The translations under genes were made by a program, and so were the position numbers. The notes under the pieces are model-generated. The model was not told where the DNA came from. It made no database searches and was given only the letters and a program-made list of their open reading frames with translations. This document shows positions 15,126 through 24,380 of a stretch of DNA of 64,000 bases, in pieces (positions within the stretch are counted from its first letter, which is position 1; the number at the start of each line of letters is the position of its first letter). The DNA comes from Streptomyces sp. Ag109_O5-10 (GTDB lineage: Bacteria; Actinomycetota; Actinomycetes; Streptomycetales; Streptomycetaceae): NCBI RefSeq assembly GCF_900105755.1, contig NZ_FNTQ01000001.1, positions 8,680,001 through 8,744,000 on the forward strand, written 5' to 3'.

Positions 15126-17345
15126 TCAGGCCGGGCGGATCACCCGGTGGATCGCCGACTCCCCGGCGTTGTAGATCGACTCCTCGCGGATGAGCGCCCC
15201 GGGGCTCGGCGCGTGCACCATAGTGCCGCCGCCCGCGTAGATCCCCACGTGGCTGTCGTCGTCGAAGAAGAAGACCAGGTCGCCCGGCTCGACGGCGGCC
15301 AGCGTGATCGGGGTGCCGGCCAGCGTCTGCTCCGGCGCGGTACGCGGCAGCGTGACGCCCGCGGCGCGCCAGGCGGCCTGGGTCAGGCTGGAGGCGTCGT
15401 ACGCCCCCGGCCCGGTCGCGCCCCAGACACACGGCCGGCCGATCTGCTCCCGCGCGAACGCGAGCGCCTTCATCGCCTTGCCCGGCTCGGCGGCTGCGCC
15501 CGGCTGGAGGAAGGCGCCGGCGTCGGCGTAGCCGCCGGGCGCCGGCTCGGCGGTGGTGGGCACCGGGGCCGGGACCTGCGGGGGTGCGGTCGGCAGGGGC
15601 GTCGTGGGCACCGGGGCGGTGACGACCGGCGCGGGGGCGGCCATGGGCATCGCCATCGCGGGCGCGGCAGCGATCATCGCCTCGGGCGGCGCGGTCATGG
15701 CCGTCGGCATCGCGGCGGTCGGCGGTGCCGTCATCGGCGCCGCCATGGTGGCTGCCATGGGTGCGGGCATCGCCGCGGTGGGCGCCGCCATCGCGGTGGG
15801 CATGGCCATGCTGGTGTCGTATGCGTAGGCATAGGCGTACGCGCCGTCGGCGGACTGCATGGCCGCCGGATAGGCGCCGGCCACGTCGGCGGCGGGTGCC
15901 GCGGCGAAGGGGGCGGCCGTCGGCATGGCGGCCATGGGCGGGGCGGGGACGGCGGGGGCTGCCATGGGGTACCCGCCGGCGCCATAGGCGGTGCCGTATG
16001 CGGTGCCGAATGCGGTGTCGGCGGCGACCGGCGCAACGTCGGTGTAGGAGGCGGGCGCGTTCGGCGACATGACCCGGAAACCGCCGACGTCCATCGGGCT
16101 GGGGGCCGGGGCAGGAGCGACGGGCGCTGCGGTCGGGAAGGCGCCGCTGTTCGTGGGGTCCGCGGTCGGGAAGGCGCTGGTGCCCGTCATGGGGTCCGCG
16201 GTCGGGAAGACGCTGGTGCCCGTCATGGGGTCCGCGGTCGGGAAGACGCTCGTGCTCGCCATGGGATCGGCTGTCGGGAAGACGCCCGGGTCGGCCGGCG
16301 TCGGCATCGGGAACGAGCCCGTGGCGCCGGGCGTCATGATCCGGAAGGAGCCGGTGTCCCCCGGGGCCGGAGTCTGGGCGGCGCCCGCGTCCATGGCGGG
16401 CGCGCTCTGGTAGGTCCCGCCGACCGAGCCGCCCGGTGTCATGACGCGGAAGCCGCCCGTGTCCGCCGCGGCCCGGGTCGGGGCGCTGTCGGCACCCCCC
16501 GGGGTCATGATGCGGAAGGTGCCGGTGTCCGAAGGGGACACGATCGGGATGCCGCCCGTCTCGGTCACCGCCGGGAGCGCGCGGGTGGCGGCAGGGGAGT
16601 CGGGCCTGGCGGGGGCGCTGCCGGTGCGCTGGTCGGGTATGCCGACGGCGGGCGCCTGCCACTGCTGCGCCGGGGCCGGGGCCCCGGGTGTCGGCCAGGG
16701 GCTGGTCGACGGCGGAACGGCCTGGACGACAGGGGCCGGGGCAGGGGTCGCGTCGAGGGCGGCGATCGCGCGCTGCCCGGTGCGCTGGGACAGCACCTCG
16801 CGCGCCTTGGCGAGCTTGAGCTGGTTCTTGGTCTTCGAGGCACCCGGCGTCGGCCGCTGCGGCCCGGCGGCGGGCAGCGCCCGGGGCGCACCCGAGGTCC
16901 CCGCGGGCAGCGCCGCGGCGGGCCCCGCCGTCAATTCCAGCCTCGGGCGGGCCGGCAGCTCGCGCACGACCTCGATCTCGCTCTGCCCGGACGGTCCCGC
17001 GGTCAGCTCCAGCCGGGCCGGGCCGGAGTCCTCCAGCTGGCCGAGCAGGTCGGCGGCCATGGCGCTGACGGGCCGCCGCGGGCCGGGCCGGGCGGGCTGC
17101 CGGTCGGAGGGCAGCGCGGCCGGAACGCTCGGCCCGAGCTTCGAGCGCGCCCCCTCGAACCACTCCCGGGCGATGTTGTCGAGGCCCGGGTCGTCACGAC
17201 GGGGCCGTTTGAACAGCGGGACGCCGCGTGAGCGCGAGCCCCCGCTCAACGCACGGGTGGCGTTGTAGTTCCCGGTGGCGTTCTCGGCCTGGTCGTAGAG
17301 GCTGTCGATCCGCTGCCGAACCTCGTCACGGCTCTCGGGCGCCAT
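15126..17345 (-). CDS. NlpC/P60-domain protein with Ala in place of the catalytic Cys
   Basis: 739 residues: a charged N terminus, a very long Ala/Pro/Met-rich low-complexity middle, and a C-terminal NlpC/P60 domain (from about residue 620). The middle contains short repeats of two kinds, TG(S/G)FR(I/V)MTPG and FPTADPMTGTS. In active members the domain reads YDCSGLTQAAW; here it reads YDASSLTQAAW, with Ala651 encoded by GCC at 15393-15395. His699 in SHVGIYAGGGTMVHAP is kept. A peptidoglycan endopeptidase with this change should be inactive. No Sec signal is visible. A c-di-AMP riboswitch lies in the leader. ATG 17345 follows GGAAGGAG. Confidence 0.85.
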   Translation of the reverse strand: MAPESRDEVRQRIDSLYDQAENATGNYNATRALSGGSRSRGVPLFKRPRRDDPGLDNIAREWFEGARSKLGPSVPAALPSDRQPARPGPRRPVSAMAADLLGQLEDSGPARLELTAGPSGQSEIEVVRELPARPRLELTAGPAAALPAGTSGAPRALPAAGPQRPTPGASKTKNQLKLAKAREVLSQRTGQRAIAALDATPAPAPVVQAVPPSTSPWPTPGAPAPAQQWQAPAVGIPDQRTGSAPARPDSPAATRALPAVTETGGIPIVSPSDTGTFRIMTPGGADSAPTRAAADTGGFRVMTPGGSVGGTYQSAPAMDAGAAQTPAPGDTGSFRIMTPGATGSFPMPTPADPGVFPTADPMASTSVFPTADPMTGTSVFPTADPMTGTSAFPTADPTNSGAFPTAAPVAPAPAPSPMDVGGFRVMSPNAPASYTDVAPVAADTAFGTAYGTAYGAGGYPMAAPAVPAPPMAAMPTAAPFAAAPAADVAGAYPAAMQSADGAYAYAYAYDTSMAMPTAMAAPTAAMPAPMAATMAAPMTAPPTAAMPTAMTAPPEAMIAAAPAMAMPMAAPAPVVTAPVPTTPLPTAPPQVPAPVPTTAEPAPGGYADAGAFLQPGAAAEPGKAMKALAFAREQIGRPCVWGATGPGAYDASSLTQAAWRAAGVTLPRTAPEQTLAGTPITLAAVEPGDLVFFFDDDSHVGIYAGGGTMVHAPSPGALIREESIYNAGESAIHRVIRPA

Positions 17346-17367
17346 TGAGGGGTCGTGCTCCTTCCGT

Positions 17368-17525
17368 ACTCCGCCTACCGGGTTAGCTGTCGGGTTCGGG
17401 CGGTCGAATCCGGAAGGCATGCCCTACGGCCTTTGTCCTTGCGGACGGCGGCCGATTCACCCCAGTGGTCGGTTGGGTCCCCGGCTCCGGATCAGCCCCT
17501 GAGGGGCACCGGACTCGGCGGAGGC
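17368..17525 (-). ncRNA. c-di-AMP riboswitch (ydaO/yuaA type)
   Basis: Read on the minus strand, the leader of the NlpC/P60-like gene has the conserved blocks of this class in order: GCCGGGGACCCAAC, then GGGGTGAATCGGCC, then CCGAACCCGACAGCTAACC, then GGTAGGCGGA closing against TCCGCC at the 5' end. In actinobacteria these riboswitches precede cell-wall hydrolase genes, and c-di-AMP binding lowers expression. The 3' end is 22 nt before the start codon. The rest of the 525-bp gap (about 17526-17870) is promoter sequence for the divergent genes, with nothing else recognised. Confidence 0.88.
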
Positions 17526-17870
17526 CGCACGGCCCGACGGGATTCGCCGGGGGGAGCCGAGCGGCTTGCCCGTCAACTTAGCCAACTTGTGTCACTCGTG
17601 TGAAGGTTGAAGTGGCTAATGTCCGATACGTATTTGTGATGTTCGTCGTAGCGTTCGGAACTCGACCGTGCGGAACGGTATTTCGCGCGCATCCATTGCA
17701 TTCGCAGGGTCACCGGGGCGTTGCCGTCGGTCGCGTTCGCCTGCCGCGGCGCACGCGCTTTCTGTGAGGTCACCGTGAATTCGCGGGTCTGTTGAACACG
17801 GTGGGGCTGTGAGCCGTATAGGGCGGGGGATTTCCATGCCCGGCCGCCCACGACACGCAGGGGAACGACC

Positions 17871-19910
17871 TTGAGACGCAACAGGCGCAGACGCCCGACC
17901 GGCGCACAACGCGCGACCTTCGCAGCGGTCGCCCTGATGCTCGGCGGCGGGGGACTGGTCGCGGTGAACGTCTATGCCTCGGCCACCGAGAACGGCGGGG
18001 ACCAGGGACAGGTCGCCACCGGCCAGGTGCTGTCCGCGCCCACGATCTACTGCCCCGACGTCGGCAGCCGGCTGACCGCGGTTCCCGACGGCGCCCGGGC
18101 GGACGTCGACCGTGAACTCGCCCAGCTGGACCAGCAGATCGCCGCCGCCTACCAGCAACTCACCCAGTCCGCGGCCGAGATCGAGCAGAACCCCGGCTTC
18201 GCCGGCCAGACCATCATCGACCCGCTGAAGGCGGAGCGGTCCGAGTCCCTCCAGCGCATCGCCGACGCCATCGGCCGCGAGGGCGACCGCCCGCAGGGCC
18301 TCGACGAGCTCGCCGCCTGCACCCTGCGCTCCTCGAACCAGGGCGCCGGGCAGTCGGCGGCCCCCCAGGGCAGTGCCACGCCGAGCCAGAGCGGCCAGGG
18401 CGGCGCCGCGCCGAGCCAGGGCGCCGGAGCCGGCGGCCAGGGCGGCAACGGACCGGTCGCCGCCGACTACGCGGACATCACCTCGGTCCAGCCCAACGTC
18501 TCGACCCCGGCCGAGCGGTCCGGCGGCTCCACCGGCACGTTCTCCTCCAGCTGCGGTGTCAACGCGAACGGCCTGTTCAACTCGGACAACGTCATCGTCG
18601 CCCCCGGCGTCTCCAACGGCGCCCACCACTTCCACGACTACATCGGCAACCAGTCCAACAACGCCTTCGCCAGCGACCAGGACCTGGCGAACGCGCAGAC
18701 CAGCTGTGCGGACCAGGGCGACAAGTCCACGTACTACTGGCCCGTGCTGCGGCTGCAGAACGGCAAGCAGGAGCGGGACGCCGACAAGCCGGGCGGCGGC
18801 ACCGAGGGCAACGCCGGGCAGATCGTCACGGCCAAGCAGGTCACGCTGACCTTCGAGGGCAACCCCACCTCCAAGGTCACCGAGATGCCGCGGCTGCTGC
18901 GCATCATCACCGGCGACGCCAAGTCGTTCGTCAACGGCCCGGCCAACGCCAACGCCTCCTGGAGCTGCACCGGTTACGAGGACCGGCAGCTCAAGGACAA
19001 GTACCCCCTCTGCCCCTCCGGCAGCGACGTCGTGCGCACGTTCCGGTTCCAGAGCTGCTGGGACGGCCGGAACATCGACAGCGCCAACCACCGCACCCAC
19101 GTGGCGTTCGAAGGCCCCGACGGCAGCTGCCCGGCCGGTTTCCAGGCCATCCCGCAGCTGGTGCAGCGCATCGTCTACGACGTGGCCGCGCCGAGTCTCC
19201 AGGACGGCGGCCGTACCGTCCCGCTGTTCGCGGTGGACTCGTTCCCCGAGCAGCTGCACAAGCCGGTCACCGACCACGGCGACTTCATCAACGTCTTCGA
19301 CGAGGGCCTGATGCGGAAGATGGTCGACTGCATCAACTCCGGCCGCAAGTGCGGCGCGGGGGCCGACGAGCAGCCCCCGTCCCAGAGCGCGGAGCCCTCG
19401 CAGCCGAGCGGGACCGCGAGCCCGTCCGGGCCGCCGGCCGCGACGCAGAGCGCCGAGCCCTCCGAGCCCGCGACCCAGCAGCCGTCGTCGGACCAGCCGT
19501 CGTCCGAGCCCCCGGCCGGCACCCCGGCCACGGAGACCGCCACCGCCCCGGCCCCTGGCTCCGGTTCCGGCTCCACCGGGCTGCCGAGGGTCTACGCGAC
19601 CGCGTCCCCGAAGAAGACGTCGACCACCAAGTCGTCGGGCGGCGGTGTGATCAACGAGCCGACGCGGCGGCCCGACACCCAGGCACCCACCGGCAGCGCG
19701 GCCGCCTCGCCGACCGGCACCGCGGCCGCCGCTCCGGCCGGCCAGGAGACCCCGCCCACCGGTTCACAGACCGAGCCCCAGACCGAACCCCAGGCCGTCC
19801 AGGGCGGTCTCGCCGAGACCGGCGCCCACCTGTGGCCCGCGGTCTTCGGCGGCCTGCTGCTGGTCTCCGGGGCCGCGTTGCTGTGGCGCACCAAGCGGAC
19901 CTCGTTCTGA
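17871..19910 (+). CDS. DUF1996-domain secreted wall protein with sortase signal
   Basis: 679 residues. An Arg-rich N terminus and a hydrophobic segment (TFAAVALMLGGGGLVAVNVY) form a signal or anchor. A helical linker (YCPDVGS to about residue 150) leads into the DUF1996 domain with GVSNGAHHFHDYIGNQSNNA, YYWPVLRLQNG and DGSCPAGFQAIPQL. A long Ser/Pro/Thr stalk follows, then LAETGAHLWPAVFGGLLLVS and a short basic tail: an LAxTG sorting signal for a class E sortase. The start is TTG 17871 after AGGGGAAC. The function of DUF1996 is unknown; it resembles polysaccharide-binding proteins. Confidence 0.88.
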   Translation: MRRNRRRRPTGAQRATFAAVALMLGGGGLVAVNVYASATENGGDQGQVATGQVLSAPTIYCPDVGSRLTAVPDGARADVDRELAQLDQQIAAAYQQLTQSAAEIEQNPGFAGQTIIDPLKAERSESLQRIADAIGREGDRPQGLDELAACTLRSSNQGAGQSAAPQGSATPSQSGQGGAAPSQGAGAGGQGGNGPVAADYADITSVQPNVSTPAERSGGSTGTFSSSCGVNANGLFNSDNVIVAPGVSNGAHHFHDYIGNQSNNAFASDQDLANAQTSCADQGDKSTYYWPVLRLQNGKQERDADKPGGGTEGNAGQIVTAKQVTLTFEGNPTSKVTEMPRLLRIITGDAKSFVNGPANANASWSCTGYEDRQLKDKYPLCPSGSDVVRTFRFQSCWDGRNIDSANHRTHVAFEGPDGSCPAGFQAIPQLVQRIVYDVAAPSLQDGGRTVPLFAVDSFPEQLHKPVTDHGDFINVFDEGLMRKMVDCINSGRKCGAGADEQPPSQSAEPSQPSGTASPSGPPAATQSAEPSEPATQQPSSDQPSSEPPAGTPATETATAPAPGSGSGSTGLPRVYATASPKKTSTTKSSGGGVINEPTRRPDTQAPTGSAAASPTGTAAAAPAGQETPPTGSQTEPQTEPQAVQGGLAETGAHLWPAVFGGLLLVSGAALLWRTKRTSF

Positions 19911-20285
19911 CCTGTCACCTGCCACGCAGCGTGTCCTGGGCGGGCTCGAACGCGGGGAGCATCTCGTCGTGCTCCGCGCTGTCGAGCCCGCCCAGGTGCG
20001 CCCGCCGAACCGGCGGCGCCAACCGTGCCCGCGTGCCCGGTCGCCCCGCTGGAACCGCGCACCGGCATCATGACGTCGGCCGAGCCTCTCCCTGCCGGCC
20101 GCTCGCACCCATCGTGCGCGTGTGCGCCCAGCGCCCAGTTGTTGACGGACCGTCACATTACCGAACCGTAATCTGACGACTGCTACCCCCGGTAACGCGC
20201 GGCTCGTTACCGTCGGGTAAACCGCCCCGCCCCGTCGGCCGCTCCGGGGACGTCCTCCGCACCCCCCACGTCCAGGAGGTTCCCC
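19911..20285. other. 375-bp intergenic region upstream of the lipase
   Basis: No credible gene. Near the lipase is the inverted repeat CGGTAACG-N7-CGTTACCG (20190-20212), and shortly before it ATTAC-N6-GTAAT; these could be regulator sites. The first half has no recognised content. Confidence 0.45.
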
Positions 20286-21602
20286 ATGCCTGTCCGCGTC
20301 CGCCTGCTGGCCACCGCCGTCGCCGTCGCCGCCTGTCTCGGTCTCCAGACCCTGCAGGCCACGGCCTCCCAGGCGGAGGTCTCCCGGGGCGTCACCATCC
20401 CCGCCTTCTACGACCCGCCGGCCACCCTGCCCACGGCCGACGGCGCCCTCGTCCGCACCGAGCCCCTCCCGCTGGCCCTGAGCCTGCCGAGCCTGTCCGG
20501 GCCACTGCCGGGCACCGCGACCCGGCTGATGTACAAGTCCACGGACTCGGCCGGCGACCCGGTCGCCGTCACCGGCGCCTACATCGAGCCGACCGCCCCC
20601 TGGCTCGGTCCCGGCGCCCGCCCGCTGGTCGCGCTGGCCCCCGGCACCATGGGGCAGGGCGACCAGTGCGCCGCCTCCATGGGCCTGCAGTACCCACTGA
20701 TCCTCAACGGCCGGACGGTGTCCGTCGGTTACGAGGACCTGTCGATCTACCGGCTGCTCGCCGAGGGCGTCGCGGTCGTCGTCACCGACTACGTGGGCCT
20801 CGGCGCCACGGACCGGGTCCACACCTACGTCAACCGGCTCGACGGCGCCCACGCGGTCCTGGACGCCGTACGCGCCGCCCGGCACCTGGCCGGCGCCTCG
20901 GTCACCGCCGCCTCGCGGGTGGGCCTGTTCGGCTACAGCCAGGGCGGCGGCGCCACCGCCGCGGCCGCCGAGCTGCAGCCCGCCTACGCCCCGGACATCA
21001 CCCTCTCCGGCACCTACGCCGGGGCACCGCCCGCCGACCTCACCGCCGTCACCGCGGCCATCGACGGCAGCGACCTGGCGGGCGCCCTCGGCTGGGCGGT
21101 CAACGGCTTCGTACAGGCCGACCCGGCGCTCAGGCCGGTCGTCGACGCCCACCTCGGCACGACGGGCCGGGCCGCCCTCGCCGACCTCGCGACGATGTGC
21201 GTCGGCGACGCGCTCCTCGCCTACGGATCCCGGCACAGCACCGCCTGGACGAACGACGGCAGCTCCGTCTCCCAGGTCATCGCCGAGGAGCCCGTCCTCC
21301 AGGCCTTCCTCGACGACCAGCGCATCGGACGGACCGCGCCCGCGAGCCCGGTGCGGCTGGCCACCGGCGTCAGCGACGACCTCGTCCCGCACGCGCAGGC
21401 CCGGCAGCTCGCCGTCGACTGGTGCGACAGGGGCGCGGACGTCACCTACGTGCCGGTCCTCCTGCCGTCCACGGGCCGGGCCCTGCTGAACCACCTGGAA
21501 CCCCTGCTCACCGACCAGGGCGACGCCATCGCCTGGCTCACCGCCCGGCTGACCGGCGTACCGGCCGGCTCCAACTGCCGGAGCATGCCCCTACAGCCCT
21601 GA
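20286..21602 (+). CDS. Secretory lipase family protein
   Basis: 438 residues. A Sec signal peptide (VRLLATAVAVAACLGLQTL, cleavage near ATASQA) precedes an alpha/beta hydrolase of the LIP secretory lipase family. The nucleophile elbow is GLFGYSQGGGAT, with the catalytic Ser in GYSQG. The Asp is probably in GVSDDLVPHAQ and the His in LLNHLEPLLTD. VVVTDYVGLGATDRVHTYVN is a typical early segment. It should hydrolyse triglycerides or other esters outside the cell. ATG 20286 follows GGAGG with ideal spacing. A hairpin lies just after the stop. Confidence 0.9.
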   Translation: MPVRVRLLATAVAVAACLGLQTLQATASQAEVSRGVTIPAFYDPPATLPTADGALVRTEPLPLALSLPSLSGPLPGTATRLMYKSTDSAGDPVAVTGAYIEPTAPWLGPGARPLVALAPGTMGQGDQCAASMGLQYPLILNGRTVSVGYEDLSIYRLLAEGVAVVVTDYVGLGATDRVHTYVNRLDGAHAVLDAVRAARHLAGASVTAASRVGLFGYSQGGGATAAAAELQPAYAPDITLSGTYAGAPPADLTAVTAAIDGSDLAGALGWAVNGFVQADPALRPVVDAHLGTTGRAALADLATMCVGDALLAYGSRHSTAWTNDGSSVSQVIAEEPVLQAFLDDQRIGRTAPASPVRLATGVSDDLVPHAQARQLAVDWCDRGADVTYVPVLLPSTGRALLNHLEPLLTDQGDAIAWLTARLTGVPAGSNCRSMPLQP

Positions 21603-21608
21603 GTGCCG

Positions 21609-21636
21609 GCCCGCCGGCAATTTGCCGTCGGCGGGC
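21609..21636 (+). terminator. Small hairpin after the lipase gene
   Basis: GCCCGCCG (21609-21616) pairs with CGGCGGGC (21629-21636), 7 bp beyond the lipase stop codon and before the next gene's GTG. Confidence 0.4.
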
Positions 21637-21657
21637 GGCGCACGGCAGGGTGCCGGT

Positions 21658-22116
21658 GTGCCCACCTTGCTGATCGTCCACCACACCCCCTCACCGCACT
21701 GCCAGGCCATGTTCGAGGCCGTGGTCTCCGGGGCGACGACCCCGGAGATCGAGGGCGTGCGGGTCGTGCGGCGGGCGGCGCTGTCGGCCACCGCCGCCGA
21801 CGTGCTCGCGGCCGACGGATACCTCCTCGGCACCCCGGCCAACCTCGGCTACGTCTCCGGCGCGCTCAAGCATTTCTTCGACCAGATCTACTACCCGTGC
21901 CTGGACGAGACGCGCGGCCGCCCCTTCGGGGCCTACGTGCACGGCGGCAACGACGTCACCGGCGCCCTGCGCGCCCTCGACTCGATCACCACCGGCCTCG
22001 GCTGGCGCCGGGCGGCCGAACCGGTCACGGTGACCGGCGAACCCCGCAAGGCCGACATCGAGGCGTGCTGGGAACTGGGCGCGACGGTCGCCGCCGGCCT
22101 CGCCGACGACGCCTGA
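21658..22116 (+). CDS. Flavodoxin-like NAD(P)H-dependent oxidoreductase
   Basis: 152 residues. LLIVHHTPSPHCQAMFEAVV is the flavodoxin first strand and phosphate-binding turn. ADGYLLGTPANLGYVSGALK followed by HFFDQIYYP is the isoalloxazine-binding region of the FMN reductase/WrbA-like group. GAYVHGGNDVTGALRALDSI matches the family's last core strand. It probably binds FMN and reduces quinones or flavins. GTG 21658 is the start with AGGG upstream. Confidence 0.82.
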   Translation: MPTLLIVHHTPSPHCQAMFEAVVSGATTPEIEGVRVVRRAALSATAADVLAADGYLLGTPANLGYVSGALKHFFDQIYYPCLDETRGRPFGAYVHGGNDVTGALRALDSITTGLGWRRAAEPVTVTGEPRKADIEACWELGATVAAGLADDA

Positions 22117-22218
22117 CCCCGGTGCGGCCGCCGTTCACCCGGACGGACGAAGGTGCGGGCGCCGCAGCCAGGGCACACGATGGGAGCAGGCGATGTCGTC
22201 GATCCCGGGGAGCGCCGG

Positions 22219-24354
22219 ATGGCAGCGGAGCGCCGTGCCTGCGGGCCGCCCGCGGCGGAGATGCTGCGGGAGTGCGCCCGTGACGTGGTGGCCGTCGCCG
22301 AGGGCATCCGCGAGGTCTCCGCACGGACCAGCTCGGTCCTGTTCGCCCCGGCGCTGACGGGTTCCGCGCGCCGCCGCCCGCGCACCGGCGTGGCCGCCCG
22401 CTGGGCGCTGCTGCGGACGCTCACCAACAGGCAGGGCCTCGGCGGCTCGGCGATCGTCGCGCCGGACGGCGTGGGTCATCTGCTCGGCGCGGCGGGGGAG
22501 GCGCTGGGCCGGGCGAGCCTGGCCCAGTTGGTGGCGGTCACCTCGCTGCGGCTGCGGATCGCCGCCGTACTCCTCGACCACCCCGAGTTCGGGCGCGACC
22601 CGGGCATGCGCCGGCTGGCGGCCGCGGTCGGCGCCGACCGCGGCCCGGAGGCGGCCGTCCGCGCGCTGCGGGCCCTCTTCAAGGACCGGGACGCCCAGCG
22701 CCCGCTCTCCGCGCTCGCCCCCATCCTGGCGGATCTCCTCGCCGTCCGGGGCCTGCTGGACGAGGACCCGCTGAGCGACGAGACCGCCTGGGCGCTGGCC
22801 GCGGGACGGCAGCTGAGCGCCGGCCCGGTCCGGGGCACCGACGCCTCCCACCTGGCCGGCCCGGCCCGGAGCGCGGGCGCCGCCCAGGCCGTCGAACCCT
22901 CCGTCCAGGAGGCCGGGGCCCTCGCCACCGAGGGCTCCTTCCTCGGCTTCCTGCGCAACATCGACGTACTCGCCGGGGACGCCCGCGTCCTCGTCCAGGA
23001 GGTGCGCGGCCCCGACGGCGTGCTCCGGTACGTCGTGCAGGCACCCGGCACGGCCCCCGGCCGCCCCCGCGACGACTCCCCGCAGGACTTCGCCGGCGCC
23101 TGGCGCAACCTGTTCCTGACCGACTCGCCGTACGCCCGCTCGATCCTGCTGGCCATCCGGGACCACGGCATCCCGCGCGGCGCCGAACTCGCGCTGGTCG
23201 GGCACGGCGAGGGGGGGACCGCCCTGCTCAGCCTCGCGCAGGACGACGAGTTCTGCCGCGCCTACCGGGTCACCCACGTGGCCGTCGTCGGCGCGCAGAC
23301 CGACGACCGCAGACCCGCCGACCCGCGCACCTGGGTGGCCGGCATCACCAACCGGCACGACATCGTCCCGGTCCTGGACGGCCCCGGCGCCCCGCACCCC
23401 AACAGGTACCGGGTCGACTACCCCGGCCCCACCCGCGAGTTCCCGCGCTGCCACCTGCTCCGCGTGTACATCGACGACCTGGAGACGGTGGTCCCGCAGG
23501 CCCGGGCCGACGTCGACCGGGCCCTCGCCCGTTACCGGGGCCCGGTCGAACGCACCCGTGTCTACCGGCTCAGGGACCGCCGCCGCCCGCCCGAGGGCTA
23601 CCCGTTCCTGGCCGTCCCCACCACCGGCCTGGCCACGTCGGCGGGCCCGGTCGACGTGCCGGTGCGCTACTACGACTCCTCCGCCGCGCACCTGTGCTTC
23701 CCGGTCGACACCGACGTGGCCCGCAGCCTGCTGCCCGACGTCACCTGGATGGTCCCCACCCGGCTCGGCCGCCGCGCCCTCGCCGTGCTCTCCCTCTACG
23801 AGCACCGCTGCACCACCATCGGCCCGTACACGGAACTCGGCCTGTCGGTGCTGGTCGACGACCTGTGGCGGCCGCACGCGTACGACCTCGCCGCGGACCT
23901 GGTGCGCCGTGCCGACCTGCGGCGCACCGGACGGTACGTGGTCGCGCTCGCCGTCGGCACGGAGGAGGCGCGGGCGGTGGCCGAGGAGCTCTGGGCGCAG
24001 CCGGCCGTGCACGGCGCCGCCGAGATCGAGCTGCAAGGACGGGAACTGCGCGTCCACGCGCCCGAGCTGGGAGTGTCGGTGGAGGGCCGCCCGGGCCCCG
24101 GCGCCCGCTGTCCCGAGGCGGACTGGGTGCTCTACGGGCGCCGGGGCGAGAGCACCGTACGTACCCTGGTCCGCGCCCACGGCAGACCGCGCGTCCATGC
24201 CCGTCCCCGGCTGCGCTTGCGGCTCGACGGCGCCCACGGGCCGCTCGCCCGGCACCTTCAGATCCTCGAACTCGACGCCGTGCGGCCCGGGTTCGTCCTG
24301 ACCAGCCCCCGGTTCGTGGCCCACAGAAGCGCCGGCGCGGTGCTGCCGCGCTAG
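22219..24354 (+). CDS. Hydrolase-like / acetoacetate-decarboxylase-like fusion protein
   Basis: 711 residues, no signal peptide. An N-terminal helical part (MLRECARDVVAVAEGIREVS) precedes an alpha/beta-hydrolase-like region with ALVGHGEGGTALLSLAQ, where the nucleophile position of GxSxG is Gly330, so this domain is unlikely to catalyse ester hydrolysis. From about residue 480 the sequence VPVRYYDSSAAHLCFPVDTD, ALAVLSLYEHRC and IGPYTELGLSVLV resembles acetoacetate decarboxylase-like proteins. ATG 22219 is chosen for its GGGGAG site; GTG 22153 or ATG 22180 are alternatives. A WXG100-like gene follows after 26 bp, suggesting joint expression. Confidence 0.65.
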   Translation: MAAERRACGPPAAEMLRECARDVVAVAEGIREVSARTSSVLFAPALTGSARRRPRTGVAARWALLRTLTNRQGLGGSAIVAPDGVGHLLGAAGEALGRASLAQLVAVTSLRLRIAAVLLDHPEFGRDPGMRRLAAAVGADRGPEAAVRALRALFKDRDAQRPLSALAPILADLLAVRGLLDEDPLSDETAWALAAGRQLSAGPVRGTDASHLAGPARSAGAAQAVEPSVQEAGALATEGSFLGFLRNIDVLAGDARVLVQEVRGPDGVLRYVVQAPGTAPGRPRDDSPQDFAGAWRNLFLTDSPYARSILLAIRDHGIPRGAELALVGHGEGGTALLSLAQDDEFCRAYRVTHVAVVGAQTDDRRPADPRTWVAGITNRHDIVPVLDGPGAPHPNRYRVDYPGPTREFPRCHLLRVYIDDLETVVPQARADVDRALARYRGPVERTRVYRLRDRRRPPEGYPFLAVPTTGLATSAGPVDVPVRYYDSSAAHLCFPVDTDVARSLLPDVTWMVPTRLGRRALAVLSLYEHRCTTIGPYTELGLSVLVDDLWRPHAYDLAADLVRRADLRRTGRYVVALAVGTEEARAVAEELWAQPAVHGAAEIELQGRELRVHAPELGVSVEGRPGPGARCPEADWVLYGRRGESTVRTLVRAHGRPRVHARPRLRLRLDGAHGPLARHLQILELDAVRPGFVLTSPRFVAHRSAGAVLPR

Positions 24355-24380
24355 GCATCCCCCGAGGACAGGTGAACCTC

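Noticed and set aside
16140..16300. Possible repeat array in the NlpC/P60-like gene
   Set aside because: These are in-frame codon repeats of the low-complexity middle of the protein, not a DNA-level array.
15147..17231. Long open frame opposite the NlpC/P60-like gene
   Set aside because: Its Gly/Arg/His-rich repeats mirror the Ala/Pro/Met-rich repeats of the true gene.
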